A DNA stretch of 64,000 nt from Streptomyces sp. NBC_01198 (GTDB taxonomy: Bacteria; Actinomycetota; Actinomycetes; Streptomycetales; Streptomycetaceae). Shown here piece by piece: positions 1 to 8,517 of the stretch (its first letter is position 1; each line of letters begins with the position of its first letter). The stretch spans positions 6,432,001 to 6,496,000 of the forward strand of contig NZ_CP108568.1 of the NCBI RefSeq assembly GCF_036010485.1, in the 5' to 3' direction. The notes beneath the pieces were generated by a model, which made no database searches, was not told where the DNA came from, and saw only the letters and a list, made by a program, of their open reading frames with translations. Made by a program: the position numbers and the translations under genes.

Positions 1-564
1 GTCGGCGACCTGCGCGGTGTAGTTGCCGCGCAGCTCCTCCCAGGTGGCCGCGGAGATCTGCCGGGTGGTGCGGTGCGGTCCGCGGCGCGGCGAGACGTAC
101 CAGAAGCCCATGGTGACGCTCTCCGGCTCCGGCTCCGGCTCGTCCTCCGCGTCGTCCACCGACGACTTGAGCACCTGCTCGGCGAGTTCGTCGGTGGCCG
201 CCGCCACCGTGACGTCGGCGCCGCGGTTCCAGCGCGAGATGAGGATCGTCCAGCCGTCGCCCTCGGCGAGGGTGGCGCTGCGGTCCTTGTCGCGCGCCTG
301 TCGCAGCACGGTGGCGTCCGGCGGCAGCAGTGTCAGCCCGGACTTGACGCTCTCCAGCGACGCGCCCCGGGCGAACGGGTGCTCACCGGAGGTGAACCGG
401 CCGAGGAAGAGCGCGTCGACCACGTCCGACGGCGAGTCGCTGTCGTCGAGACGCAGATGGATGGGAAGGGCGCGGTGCGGCGCGGTCGGCTCGGCGGCCC
501 GGCCCGATCCTGGTCCGGTGGTGGGCGGCACTTGCCTCCTCGGTTCACGGGGTGTCGCGGACAT
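1..564 (-). CDS. DUF5925-type ATP-binding protein, N-terminal part (runs off the left edge)
   Basis: The gene runs leftwards from an ATG at 564 and its 3' end lies outside the window, so 188 codons are visible. The reading frame is open throughout. The translation contains SDSPSDVVDALFLGRF, ATLAEGDGWTILISRWNRG and an acidic stretch followed by MGFWYVSPRRGPHRTTRQIS. I recognise this as the N-terminal domain of the Streptomyces DUF5925 family, in which an AAA-type ATPase module follows; that module is not visible here. The role is unknown. No strong ribosome binding site precedes the ATG. A GTG 12 codons further in has AGGAGG only 3 nt upstream, which is too close, so the ATG is preferred. Confidence 0.65.
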   Translation of the reverse strand, partial: MSATPREPRRQVPPTTGPGSGRAAEPTAPHRALPIHLRLDDSDSPSDVVDALFLGRFTSGEHPFARGASLESVKSGLTLLPPDATVLRQARDKDRSATLAEGDGWTILISRWNRGADVTVAAATDELAEQVLKSSVDDAEDEPEPEPESVTMGFWYVSPRRGPHRTTRQISAATWEELRGNYTAQVAD

Positions 565-711
565 GTGTCCATGATCGGGCACCCGCGCCCTTTTGGCCCA
601 GTGTTTTTCCGCCCGGCCGCGGACGCCGCCCGCGCCGGACGTCCGCTGGTCACCGAGGGTGGCGGAACAGGTGTACGGTTCCGTTCACTGTTCGACTGCG
701 GAGCCCCCGAT

Positions 712-723
712 GGTGTCAACACC
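712..723. promoter_or_regulatory. Short dyad in the divergent intergenic region
   Basis: GGTGT-CA-ACACC is a perfect dyad with 5-bp arms. It lies between the leftward gene ending at the window edge and the rightward small gene at 839. It could be an operator, but arms this short occur by chance. A TAGGGT -10-like box at about 790-795 precedes the small gene. Confidence 0.2.
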
Positions 724-838
724 CTTGAGAAGTAGGTGAATCGGGCATCCGGGTCGGACGTGGGATGCGCACGTGACGCGGCGGGGCGATAGGGTTAGCC
801 TGCCCGGGCCGGGTGCCCTCGTCAGGGTGGGGAGAGTC

Positions 839-1102
839 ATGGAACAGATAGCGATGCACGGCAGGCCGCGAGTGCCTGCCATCAGTGCGGGAACGGGTGC
901 GTCCAGTGCGCGTCTCGACCGGCACCTGGCGATACTGGCCGGGCCGGCCCTGCCGCAGCGCGAGACCGAGGAGGCGACCGTGCTGATGCGCGAGCTCACC
1001 TCGCGCAACACCGTGCACACCACGGCCAATCGTGGTGCCAGGGTCTCGCTCTTCGCCCCGCTCCGACGGCTGCGCAGATCGCTCTTCGGCAACCGCCGCT
1101 GA
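839..1102 (+). CDS. Small basic conserved hypothetical protein (87 aa)
   Basis: The ATG at 839 follows a GGGGAGAG ribosome binding site at a good distance. The protein is 87 aa and basic at its C-terminus (LFAPLRRLRRSLFGNRR). It has the look of a small streptomycete family with a conserved TANRGARVSLFAPLRRL ending. There is no signal peptide, membrane helix or metal motif. The function is unknown. The divergent arrangement with the DUF5925 gene suggests a shared promoter region but not a shared function. Confidence 0.6.
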   Translation: MEQIAMHGRPRVPAISAGTGASSARLDRHLAILAGPALPQRETEEATVLMRELTSRNTVHTTANRGARVSLFAPLRRLRRSLFGNRR

Positions 1103-1230
1103 ACGGTTTCCGCTGTTCGCGCGCTCTTCCGTAGTGCTCCGGTGCGCCCTCGTCCCACTCCCGCGTCAGCCGCGCCCGCCTCTCCCCGCCGGCCGGCCAC
1201 GCGGATGCGGACTTCCGTGCCCCGCGGCCC

Positions 1231-2478
1231 TCACACCAGCGCGAACTGCCCGTCAGGTCCCTCTTCACGATGGTCGAGTACGGACGCCGGCCTGCGCCTG
1301 GCCGCCGGCACCGGCAGGACGCCCGCGTCGCGCAGTGCCCTCGCGGTGATCGTGCGGCCGGGCCGGTCCGCCAGGCTGCGGGCCAGCGCGTCCCGCGCGC
1401 CGTCCGACTCGGCGAGCAGGGTCAGGACGCTGATCACTTCCAGCAGGTCCGAGGTGCAGTGCCGGGTCCAGCGCGGCGGTCGCAGCGCTTCGAGCGAACC
1501 AGGCGCGCCCGGCGCCGTACGCCGCTCCCACCACGCCTCCAGGACCCGCACCCCGCCGACCCTACGATCCCAGGCGGCAGGCGCGACCGGGGAGATCCGG
1601 CCCGCACCGATCCGCAGTTCGCGCTGCTCCCGGTCGTACTCCAGCTCCTCCTGGCCCGGTGCCGCGGGCAGCGGCGCCCGGACGTAGGGACGGCTGCCGC
1701 CGGGCAGCCGGGGCGCCGCCGGGTCGCGCCCCTCGGCCGGGTCGGCGAGCCGGGCGCCGCGGGTGTGCAGCCACAGCAGGCGGCCGCCCAGTGCGACGCC
1801 GCTGCGCCAGTCGCCGGGGTCGGCGGGGAAGGGCACCTCGCAGCCGCCGGGCGCCGGGCGGGCCGCGGCGGCCACCCAGGCCAGGACGTCCCGCGCGGTG
1901 ACCTCGGCGGCCAGCCGCGCCGAGAGCAGGCCGAGCAGGCCGGGGGCGAGGTTGGGGTCCCTGCCGCCCGGCTGCCGGAAGAGCGGGCGTATCCGGCCCG
2001 GGCGGCCGGCGGGCGAGCGGCCGTCGGGCAGCAGCGCGGAGAAGGCCACGGCAGGCTCGTGCGCCTCCGGCAGATACGCCTGCTCGACGGCGAAGATCTG
2101 CTGGTCGTCCAGCACCCGCCAGAGCTCGGGCCGTGCCGCGTCGATCAGCCGGTGATCGGGTATCAGCCACTGCCGGTCATGGGCGCCGTGCTGGATCAGG
2201 ACCGGCTCGGGGCAGCGGCCGTCCTCCCGGGCCAGCGCGGTGGTCGGTGTGCGGTGGCCGGGCAGCTGGCCGACCCGGGTGTGCAGCCCGCGGGTCCGGG
2301 TGGGGTGCAGCAGCGCGTCCCGCTCCGCCTCGCCCCGCGCCGCGGTGAACAGCGCCCAGCGGTCGCGCAGCGTGTTGGCGTCCGGCGCCATGGGCCAGCC
2401 GCGGCCGATCCGCAGCGGGCGCACGGACCACGGCATCACATCGTGCAGCACAGGCGCGTCGTCGCTCACCGCATGCAT
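1231..2478 (-). CDS. Type-ISP-like restriction/modification family protein (stand-alone C-terminal-type domain)
   Basis: A 415-aa protein beginning MHAVSDDAPVLHDVMPWSVRPLRIGRG. Conserved-looking blocks include LIQHGAHDRQWLIPDHRLIDAARPELW, SALLPDGRSPAGRPGRIRPL and ARDVLAWVAAAA. This matches the proteins annotated in streptomycetes as type ISP restriction/modification enzyme, which correspond to the C-terminal specificity region. No methyltransferase motif and no helicase or nuclease motif is present, so enzymatic restriction or modification is doubtful. The start lies 14 nt after the stop of the upstream GntR gene, so it is probably the third gene of the hmgA operon. A GTG three codons in is an alternative start. 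Confidence 0.6.
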   Translation of the reverse strand: MHAVSDDAPVLHDVMPWSVRPLRIGRGWPMAPDANTLRDRWALFTAARGEAERDALLHPTRTRGLHTRVGQLPGHRTPTTALAREDGRCPEPVLIQHGAHDRQWLIPDHRLIDAARPELWRVLDDQQIFAVEQAYLPEAHEPAVAFSALLPDGRSPAGRPGRIRPLFRQPGGRDPNLAPGLLGLLSARLAAEVTARDVLAWVAAAARPAPGGCEVPFPADPGDWRSGVALGGRLLWLHTRGARLADPAEGRDPAAPRLPGGSRPYVRAPLPAAPGQEELEYDREQRELRIGAGRISPVAPAAWDRRVGGVRVLEAWWERRTAPGAPGSLEALRPPRWTRHCTSDLLEVISVLTLLAESDGARDALARSLADRPGRTITARALRDAGVLPVPAARRRPASVLDHREEGPDGQFALV

Positions 2479-2492
2479 GCTACTGAGCCCGC

Positions 2493-3248
2493 TCAGCGTG
2501 CCTCCATGGTCACGGTGAACGAGAACCGGTCTCCCCGGTAGTGGATCCGCACCACGTCCACCGCCCGGCCCGACTCGTCGTAGGTGACGCCGGTGTAGTG
2601 CAGGATCGGGCTCAGCAGCGGCACCTGGAGCAGCCGGGCGGTCTCCGGGGAGGCCAGCCGCGCCTCCACCGTGTCTATGATCCGGCTGATCCGCACCCCC
2701 AGCACGTCCCGCAGCACCTTGGTCATCGGCCAGCGCTCCAGGTCGGCCAGGTCGATCCGCGCGGCCAGTTCCGGCCGGACGAAATTCTCCGCCCAGTTGG
2801 TGGGCTCGCCCGCCTCGTCGCAGCGCAGCCGCCGGTAGGCGACCGCCTCCGTCAGATCGGCGAAGTGCTCGCCCACCTCCGGCGGCAGCGCCGCCGGGCC
2901 GTGCTGGAGGACCGCCGTGCGCCCGCCGGACTGCTGGGCCACGATCGCGTCCACCGACCCCAGCAGGCGGACCGGCGCTCCGCGCCGCGCCGCCGGCTCG
3001 ATGAAGGTGCCGCGCCTGCGGTGCCGCGATATCAGGCCCTCCTCCTCCAGCTCCTTGAGCGCCTGACGCATGGTGAGCACGCTCACGCCGTAGTGCCCGG
3101 CGAGGTCGTCCTCGGTCGGCAGCCGCAGCGGGTCGTCCGGGCGGCGGCCCAGTATCGAGGCGCGCAGCGACTGCGAGACCTGATACCACAGCGGCAGCTT
3201 GCGGTTCAGGACCAGCGAGTCGGGGGCGAACCAGGTCACGGCGGTCAC
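2493..3248 (-). CDS. GntR-family regulator, HutC type (wHTH plus UTRA domain)
   Basis: A 251-aa protein with an N-terminal GntR winged helix (about residues 12-78, with [22 protein letters not shown] and a RRRGTFI wing) and a C-terminal UTRA ligand domain (about 100-245, ending [22 protein letters not shown]). HutC-type members bind small acids or sugars in the UTRA fold. The GTG start at 3248 overlaps the stop of the homogentisate dioxygenase gene in a GTGA, which indicates translational coupling. Regulation of tyrosine or homogentisate degradation is the obvious hypothesis from this context. The effector is not known. Confidence 0.85.
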   Translation of the reverse strand: MTAVTWFAPDSLVLNRKLPLWYQVSQSLRASILGRRPDDPLRLPTEDDLAGHYGVSVLTMRQALKELEEEGLISRHRRRGTFIEPAARRGAPVRLLGSVDAIVAQQSGGRTAVLQHGPAALPPEVGEHFADLTEAVAYRRLRCDEAGEPTNWAENFVRPELAARIDLADLERWPMTKVLRDVLGVRISRIIDTVEARLASPETARLLQVPLLSPILHYTGVTYDESGRAVDVVRIHYRGDRFSFTVTMEAR

Positions 3249-4552
3249 AGCCGGAAGTTTCTCTCCAGCCCCTCCCACACCCTGTCGTAGCCCTGCTGCC
3301 GATGGCCCGCCGACAGGGCGGACTCGGTGGGCACGACCGGCCAGCGGGTCTCGAACATGAACGCCAGCCCGTCGTCGACCCGTTGCGGGACCAGGTCCGC
3401 GGTGCTCGCCCGGTCGAAGGTGGTCCGGTCCGGGCCGTGCGCGGACATCATGTTGTGCAGGGAGGCGCCGCCGGGGACGAAGCCCTCGGCCTTGGCGTCG
3501 TAGGCGCCCTCGATCAGGCCCATGAACTCCGACATCACGTTGCGGTGGAAGTACGGCGGCCGGAAGGTGTCCTCGCCGACCAGCCAGCGCGGTGCGAAGA
3601 CCACGAAGTCCGCGCCGGCCAGCCCCGGGGTGTCGGACGGCGAGGTCAGCACGGTGAAGATCGACGGGTCCGGGTGGTCGTAGCTGATCGAGCCCAGCAC
3701 GTTGAAGCGGCGCAGGTCGTACAGATACGGCACGTGGCTGCCGTGCCAGGCGACCACGTCCAGCGGTGAGTGGCCGTAGCGGGCCGACCACAGATTGCCG
3801 CCGAATTTGTTCAGGACCTCGGTCTCCTCGTCCCCGTCCTCGTAGGCGGCGACCGGGGCCAGGAAGTCCCGCGCGTTCGCGAGCCCGTTGGCGCCGATCG
3901 GTCCCAGCTCCGGCAGCTGGAAGGGCCGCCCGTAGTTCTCGCACACATAGCCGCGGGCGGTGCCGTCCGGCAGCTCGACCCGGAAGCGGATGCCGCGCGG
4001 GATCAGCGCGACATGGCCCGGCTCGGCGCGCAGTACTCCCAGCTCCGTCCGCAGCAGCAGCGCGCCCTGCTGCGGCGCGATCAGGAACTCCCCGTCGGAG
4101 GAGGAGAACACCCGCTGCCGCATGGGGCGGTTGGCGGCATACCAGTGGATGCCGATGCCCTCACGGCGCAGCACGTCACCATTCCCGCCGACGGTGACCA
4201 GGCCCTGCACGAAGTCGGTCGGCTCCTCGGGTAGCGGCAGCGGACCCCAGCGCAGCCGGTTGGGATCGGGCTCCACGTCGAGGAAGGGGCCGCTGCGCAG
4301 CTCACCGTTCGGCACTCGCTCGAAAGGGGGGTGAGCGGCGGACGGGCGGATGCGGTAGAGCCAGCTGCGGCGGTTGTGCGCGCGCGGCTCGGTGAAGGCG
4401 GTGCCGCTCAGCTGCTCGGCGTACAGCCCGAACGGGGCGCGCTGCGGTGCGTTGCGCCCCACCGGGAGCGCGCCGGGCACGGCCTCGCTGCTGTGCTCGT
4501 TCCCGAAGCCCGCCGAATACTCGAGGCCCTTGCCGTCCTGGTCGATGTCCAT
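3245..4552 (-). CDS. hmgA: Homogentisate 1,2-dioxygenase
   Basis: Cleaves the ring of homogentisate to maleylacetoacetate in tyrosine and phenylalanine degradation. It is a cytoplasmic non-heme Fe(II) enzyme. The protein is 435 aa, the usual family length. The iron ligands expected from the human enzyme fall in place: His336 and Glu342 in the [13 protein letters not shown] segment and His372 in NMMSAHGPD. The N-terminus ([25 protein letters not shown]) is also typical. The ATG at 4552 is preceded by GGGGAG. It is the first gene of a coupled operon with GntR and the type-ISP-like gene. A perfect 16-bp inverted repeat lies just upstream. The maleylacetoacetate isomerase and fumarylacetoacetase genes are not adjacent. 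Confidence 0.95.
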   Translation of the reverse strand: MDIDQDGKGLEYSAGFGNEHSSEAVPGALPVGRNAPQRAPFGLYAEQLSGTAFTEPRAHNRRSWLYRIRPSAAHPPFERVPNGELRSGPFLDVEPDPNRLRWGPLPLPEEPTDFVQGLVTVGGNGDVLRREGIGIHWYAANRPMRQRVFSSSDGEFLIAPQQGALLLRTELGVLRAEPGHVALIPRGIRFRVELPDGTARGYVCENYGRPFQLPELGPIGANGLANARDFLAPVAAYEDGDEETEVLNKFGGNLWSARYGHSPLDVVAWHGSHVPYLYDLRRFNVLGSISYDHPDPSIFTVLTSPSDTPGLAGADFVVFAPRWLVGEDTFRPPYFHRNVMSEFMGLIEGAYDAKAEGFVPGGASLHNMMSAHGPDRTTFDRASTADLVPQRVDDGLAFMFETRWPVVPTESALSAGHRQQGYDRVWEGLERNFRL

Positions 4553-4571
4553 GCCGCGCTCCCCGCCGTGT

Positions 4572-4609
4572 CGTCCTGATTCCTATGCTGGACCATAGGA
4601 ATCAGGACG
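4572..4609. promoter_or_regulatory. Perfect 16-bp inverted repeat upstream of hmgA
   Basis: Two perfect 16-nt arms, CGTCCTGATTCCTATG (4572-4587) and its complement (4594-4609), are separated by CTGGAC. The repeat begins 19 bp upstream of the hmgA ATG and 13 bp after the stop of the GDSL hydrolase gene, both on the minus strand. It could be the operator of the hmgA operon, overlapping its promoter, or a hairpin terminating the upstream transcript. There is no U-tract. AT content is higher than in the neighbourhood, which favours an operator. Confidence 0.6.
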
Positions 4610-4622
4610 GCAACCCCCCGCC

Positions 4623-5450
4623 TCACGCCTGTGGACAACTCCCTGCTCCGGCCGTGATCTGCCTGCTCAGCGCCCGTATCGTGGCCGCGGCGATGACCGC
4701 GTGCCCGCGGGCGGTGGCGTGCACGAGGTCCGCGCTGTAGAGGTCGCGGTCGCCGACCGCGGGGTGGTCGTACATCTCGACCAGCACCGCCCCGTGGCGC
4801 TCGGCGGATCTGCGGACGATGCCATTGAGCCGGGCGACGCCCTTCTCCAGCGGCCCGCCGCGCAGTTCGGGCACCGCCGCGGCCACGTTCGCCAGCGCGA
4901 AGGTGAGCAGCGTCGTCCCGGGGGCGGCGAGCCGCCCGAAGAGCAGGTCCATCTCACGGGCGACCACGGCCGGGGAGAAGCCCGGCAGCAGCAGGTCGTT
5001 GCCGCCGCAGACGACCGCGACCAGGTCGGGTGCGAAGGCCGCGGCGCGATCCGCCTGCCGCTCGCGTACCTGGGCGGTGGTCAGGCCGCGCATCCCGAGA
5101 TTCGTGTGCACGGCGTCAGGGGCGGCGGTGAGCAGCGCCTCGGCGGTCCGGTCCGCCCAGGACCCGGTGCGGTAGCCGCGCTGCGGATCGCCCAGGCCCT
5201 CGGCGAGGCTGTCGCCCACCACGGCGAACCGCCGCCAGGGCGCGCCCCGCAGCAGTTCGGCGCCCTCGCCTTCCGCCAGGCAGTGCGGGTCCGCGGCCTC
5301 CGCGGGATAGGCGGCCGCCCAACCGGTCCTGGCCGCGGGGGCGCTGGTTGCCGACCTGGAACCGGCCGTAGGACCGCTGGCTGCCGACCCGGAACCGGCC
5401 GCCGGGGCGGTTGCGGGCGTCCCTTCGCCGGGGCTCGACGCGTGGGTCAT
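4623..5450 (-). CDS. SGNH/GDSL-family hydrolase
   Basis: A 275-aa esterase or lipase-type hydrolase. The SGNH blocks are visible: block I GDSLAEG with nucleophile Ser81, block III GGND at 149-152, and block V D241-x-x-H244 in ADLVHATARGH. The first 45 residues are Ala/Gly/Ser/Pro-rich and low in complexity, with no clear signal peptide, so a cytoplasmic location is more likely. The start codon lies 1 nt after the stop of the MFS exporter gene, so the two are co-transcribed. The substrate cannot be inferred. Confidence 0.85.
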   Translation of the reverse strand: MTHASSPGEGTPATAPAAGSGSAASGPTAGSRSATSAPAARTGWAAAYPAEAADPHCLAEGEGAELLRGAPWRRFAVVGDSLAEGLGDPQRGYRTGSWADRTAEALLTAAPDAVHTNLGMRGLTTAQVRERQADRAAAFAPDLVAVVCGGNDLLLPGFSPAVVAREMDLLFGRLAAPGTTLLTFALANVAAAVPELRGGPLEKGVARLNGIVRRSAERHGAVLVEMYDHPAVGDRDLYSADLVHATARGHAVIAAATIRALSRQITAGAGSCPQA

Positions 5451-5451
5451 G

Positions 5452-6888
5452 TCAGGACTCCTTCACCAGGGTGCGGGCCATGGCCAGGCCCACCAAGGCG
5501 GCGACCGCGGCCAGCGCGGCGCAGACCAGGAAGACGTCGCGGTACGCCTGCGGCCCGGCGATGCCGTGCGCGGCGATCACCGACGCGGTGGCCGCGACCC
5601 CCAGGGCGCCGCCCACCTGCCGTGCGGTGGTGGTCATGCCGACCCCGGAGGCGAACTGCCGCGGCGGCAGCGACCCGGCGGCCGCGGCGGACAGCGCGGT
5701 CAGCGCCGCGCCGAAGGCCGCGCCGCCGATCAGGCCCACCGGCAGCCACAGCGTCAGAAAGCGGGGGTCGCTGCCCAGGCCGAGATACGACCACACGCCG
5801 ACCGCGGCGAAGGCGGCCATCGACACCCCGACCACGGCCGGGAGTTGGTGCGGCTTGGCCCGGCTGCCCACCGCGAGCGCGGCGACCGCAGAGGTCAGCG
5901 CCCCGGGGGTGACGGCGAATCCGGCTTCGAGCACCGAGTAGTGCCAGACGCTGGTCAGGAACAGCGGGCTGCTGAGCAGCCAGCCGAAGAGCGCCGCACC
6001 GGTGAAGGCCGCGGCGGCCGAGGCCGCCGCGAAGGTGCGGTTGCCGAAGAGGGCCGTCTCGACGGCGGGGGCGTCGTGGCGGGTGGAGCGGACCAGCGCG
6101 ACGGCGATCAGCGCCGCGCCGCCCGCCACGCTCGCCACCGTGCCGGTGCGGGTCCAGCCCCAGTCGCTGCCCTTGGTGAGCCCCAGCACGAGCAGGGCGA
6201 TGCCCGCGGTGACCGCGGCCGTGCCCAGCGGGTCGGGGAGCCGCCGCCGGGCACCGGCGGGCTCGGGAAGGCCGCGCAGGCCGGCGAGGACCAGGGCGGC
6301 GCCGACGGGCACATTGATCAGGAAGACCGCCCGCCAGCCGAAGGCGTCGACCAGGACGCCGCCGAGGGCGGGCCCGGCCGCGGTGGCCATCGAACCGGCC
6401 GCTCCCCAGGCGCCGATGGCCGCGGGGAGCCGCTGAGGCGGGGTCGTGGCGAGCAGCAGGCCGAGGGCGGCCGGGATCATGCCCGCCGCAGTCGCGCCCT
6501 GCAGGGCGCGTGCGGTGATCAGCCACGGCAGGCCGGGCGCGCACGCGCACAGTGCGGACGCGACGGTGAAGCCGGCCAGCGAGGACAGGAAGAGCCTCTT
6601 GCGCCCGAAGGCGTCGGCGATCCGGCCCGCCGGGGTGAGCAGGGCGGCGAAGAGCACGGCGTAGCTGCTGACCACCCAGGACAGGTCGGAGACCCCGTCG
6701 GCGGGGAAGCTCCGCGCCAGGTCGGGAAAGGCGACGTTGACGACGGTGGTGTCGAGGAACGCGATGAAGGTCGCACCCGCGCTGAGCAGCAGGACGACTC
6801 CGGGACGCGCGCCCGTGCCCTGCGGGGGCGGCGGCCCCGCGGCCGGCGGTGCGGAAGAGGCGGAAGCGGGTGAGGACAGTGAGGACAT
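5452..6888 (-). CDS. MFS drug exporter, DHA2-type (14 TM)
   Basis: A 478-aa integral membrane protein with about 14 hydrophobic segments. The first helix motif FLDTTVVNVAFPDLARSF and the following GRIADAFGRKRLFLSSLAGFTVAS are hallmarks of the DHA2 (EmrB/QacA) family of proton-coupled drug exporters. The ATG at 6888 is preceded by AAGGA; an upstream in-frame ATG would add 16 residues without a ribosome binding site. It is divergent from a TetR gene at 7064 with a dyad between them, the standard arrangement for a TetR-repressed efflux pump. The SGNH hydrolase gene follows immediately. The substrate is unknown. Confidence 0.9.
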   Translation of the reverse strand: MSSLSSPASASSAPPAAGPPPPQGTGARPGVVLLLSAGATFIAFLDTTVVNVAFPDLARSFPADGVSDLSWVVSSYAVLFAALLTPAGRIADAFGRKRLFLSSLAGFTVASALCACAPGLPWLITARALQGATAAGMIPAALGLLLATTPPQRLPAAIGAWGAAGSMATAAGPALGGVLVDAFGWRAVFLINVPVGAALVLAGLRGLPEPAGARRRLPDPLGTAAVTAGIALLVLGLTKGSDWGWTRTGTVASVAGGAALIAVALVRSTRHDAPAVETALFGNRTFAAASAAAAFTGAALFGWLLSSPLFLTSVWHYSVLEAGFAVTPGALTSAVAALAVGSRAKPHQLPAVVGVSMAAFAAVGVWSYLGLGSDPRFLTLWLPVGLIGGAAFGAALTALSAAAAGSLPPRQFASGVGMTTTARQVGGALGVAATASVIAAHGIAGPQAYRDVFLVCAALAAVAALVGLAMARTLVKES

Positions 6889-6936
6889 GGCCGTCCTTGC
6901 CTTGATGACGGGAAACATACTGGCGGTACGGAACAT

Positions 6937-6953
6937 ACATACCGAAGGTATGT
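6937..6953. promoter_or_regulatory. Probable TetR operator between MFS exporter and TetR
   Basis: ACATACC-GAA-GGTATGT is a perfect dyad with 7-bp arms, 48 bp upstream of the exporter start. A degenerate related motif (AACATACTGGCGGTAC) lies just to its left. Position and size fit binding by the divergently encoded TetR at 7064. Confidence 0.65.
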
Positions 6954-7063
6954 CGCTGTCAAGGCCCGCTTTTGGCTAGGGTGGGCAGCGGACCGACGAG
7001 AACGGGGGCAAGACGGCGCCGGCACCGGCGCCCCGGCGCGGGCCGGCCGACAGGAGCAGGAGG

Positions 7064-7711
7064 ATGGCCGTGGCGGCAGCGGGTACGGCGACAGACAGCG
7101 GCGGACGCCGGCCACGCGTACGCCCGACGCAGCGGGAGCGCTCCGACGCGACCGTCGAGGACCTGCTGGCCGCCGCGCGGACGCTCTTCGCGAACTCCGG
7201 ATACGCCGCCACCTCGCTCGACGCCGTCTGCGAAGGGGCCGGCGTCACCAAGGGCGCCCTCTACCACCACTTCGCCGGCAAGAAGCAGCTCTTCAGCGCC
7301 GTCTACGCCCGCGAGCAGGAACGCCTCGCCGCCCGCATCACGGCCGCGTACGTCGCCGTCGCCGACGACCCGTGGGAAGCGGTCCTCGAGGGCTGCCGGG
7401 CCTATCTGGAGGCCTCGCTCGACCCCGAGGTGCAGCGCATCACCCTCTTCGACGCGCCCGGCGCGCTCGGCTGGGAGGCGATGCGCGACCTCGGCGTCAA
7501 CTGCCGCGAGCTGACCCGCAAAGGCATCGCCCGCGCGATCAGGAAGGGCGCCATCCTCGAACGCCCCGCCGCCCCGCTGACCTCGATGCTCTACGGCGGT
7601 CTGAGCGAGAGCGCCATGGCGATCGTCAGGGCCGACGACCCTCAGGCCGCCCTGGGGGAGGCGCTCGCCGACCTGCGCACGCTGTTCGACGCGCTCGCAG
7701 CCGGGAGCTGA
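7064..7711 (+). CDS. TetR-family repressor of the divergent MFS exporter
   Basis: A 215-aa TetR protein. The N-terminal helix-turn-helix is at about residues 28-75 (DLLAAARTLFANSGYAATSLDAVCEGAGVTKGALYHHFAGKKQLF). The rest is a divergent helical ligand domain. The ATG at 7064 has AGGAG seven nt upstream. The head-to-head position with the exporter and the dyad at 6937-6953 make local repression of efflux the likely role. A second TetR gene begins 5 nt after its stop. Confidence 0.88.
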   Translation: MAVAAAGTATDSGGRRPRVRPTQRERSDATVEDLLAAARTLFANSGYAATSLDAVCEGAGVTKGALYHHFAGKKQLFSAVYAREQERLAARITAAYVAVADDPWEAVLEGCRAYLEASLDPEVQRITLFDAPGALGWEAMRDLGVNCRELTRKGIARAIRKGAILERPAAPLTSMLYGGLSESAMAIVRADDPQAALGEALADLRTLFDALAAGS

Positions 7712-7716
7712 CGCCG

Positions 7717-8334
7717 ATGGCGGGCGCCGGGGGCCCACCGGACGCCGACGGCGGGCTGCTGCGCCGCGCGCCCGTACAGCGGCGCAGCACCGAGCGGCTG
7801 GAACGGATACTCGACGCCTGCGCGCGGCTGCTCGACGAGGCCGGTTACGAACGGCTCAGCACCCGGGCGGTCGCCGCCCGGGCCGGAGTGCCGATCGGCT
7901 CGGTCTACCGCTTCTTCGCCGACAAGCGCGCGATGGCCGACGCGCTGGCCCACCGGAACCTGGACGACTTCCTCGACCGGACCGCGGCCAGGCTGGCGGA
8001 GCCCGGCTCCGGCGACGGCTGGCGGGCGGCGGTCGAGGTGCTGGTCGACGAGTACACCGCGATGAAGCGCACCGCCCCCGGCTTCGCCCTGCTGGATTTC
8101 GGCGTGCCGGGCGAGAGCAACCACGACCTGGCCGAGCGGCTTCCCGCGCTGCTCGGCGACCGGCTCACCACCGACCCCGCCGACCCGCGGCTGCGGCTCG
8201 CGCTGGCGATCGCGGTGGAGGCCGCGGACGCCGCGCTCCAACTCGCCTTCCGCACCGATCCGGACGGGGACCCCCGGGTCGTCGCCGAGACCAAGCAGCT
8301 GGTCCTGGCCTATCTGGCCACGGTCCTCGACTGA
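7717..8334 (+). CDS. TetR-family regulator (second of a tandem pair)
   Basis: A 205-aa TetR protein with HTH at about residues 22-66 (ARLLDEAGYERLSTRAVAARAGVPIGSVYRFFADKRAM). The C-terminal part (VLVDEYTAMKRTAPGFALLDFGVPG) resembles the TetR_C_17-like group. The start at 7717 follows GGGAG and lies 5 nt after the stop of the preceding TetR gene, so they are one transcript. Two unlike TetR regulators in tandem beside one exporter is somewhat unusual. The target of this one is not evident. Confidence 0.85.
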   Translation: MAGAGGPPDADGGLLRRAPVQRRSTERLERILDACARLLDEAGYERLSTRAVAARAGVPIGSVYRFFADKRAMADALAHRNLDDFLDRTAARLAEPGSGDGWRAAVEVLVDEYTAMKRTAPGFALLDFGVPGESNHDLAERLPALLGDRLTTDPADPRLRLALAIAVEAADAALQLAFRTDPDGDPRVVAETKQLVLAYLATVLD

Positions 8335-8436
8335 CGGCGCCGGCCGCGGAACGGGCGGGGCCGCCGCCCCCGAGCACCCGGGTCGGCCGCCCCCGAACAC
8401 CGGCCCGCAGGACGGGACGCGTTGTCGGTACCCGCG

Positions 8437-8471
8437 AGTAGTGTCGTTGTCAGTATCGATCAGTAGTGTCG
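8437..8471. repeat. Direct repeat upstream of the molybdopterin oxidoreductase
   Basis: AGTAGTGTCG occurs twice, at 8437-8446 and 8462-8471, 25 bp apart, ending 46 bp before the start codon at 8518. It might be a direct-repeat activator or sigma site. No clean -35/-10 pair was found here. Confidence 0.3.
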
Positions 8472-8517
8472 AAGACCAACGCGCGCCAGTGCCGTCGCCG
8501 TCCAGGGGGAGTCACCG

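Noticed and set aside
1231-2478. Active restriction-modification system
   Set aside because: Only the type-ISP C-terminal-type domain is present; methyltransferase, helicase and nuclease motifs are missing here and in the neighbours.
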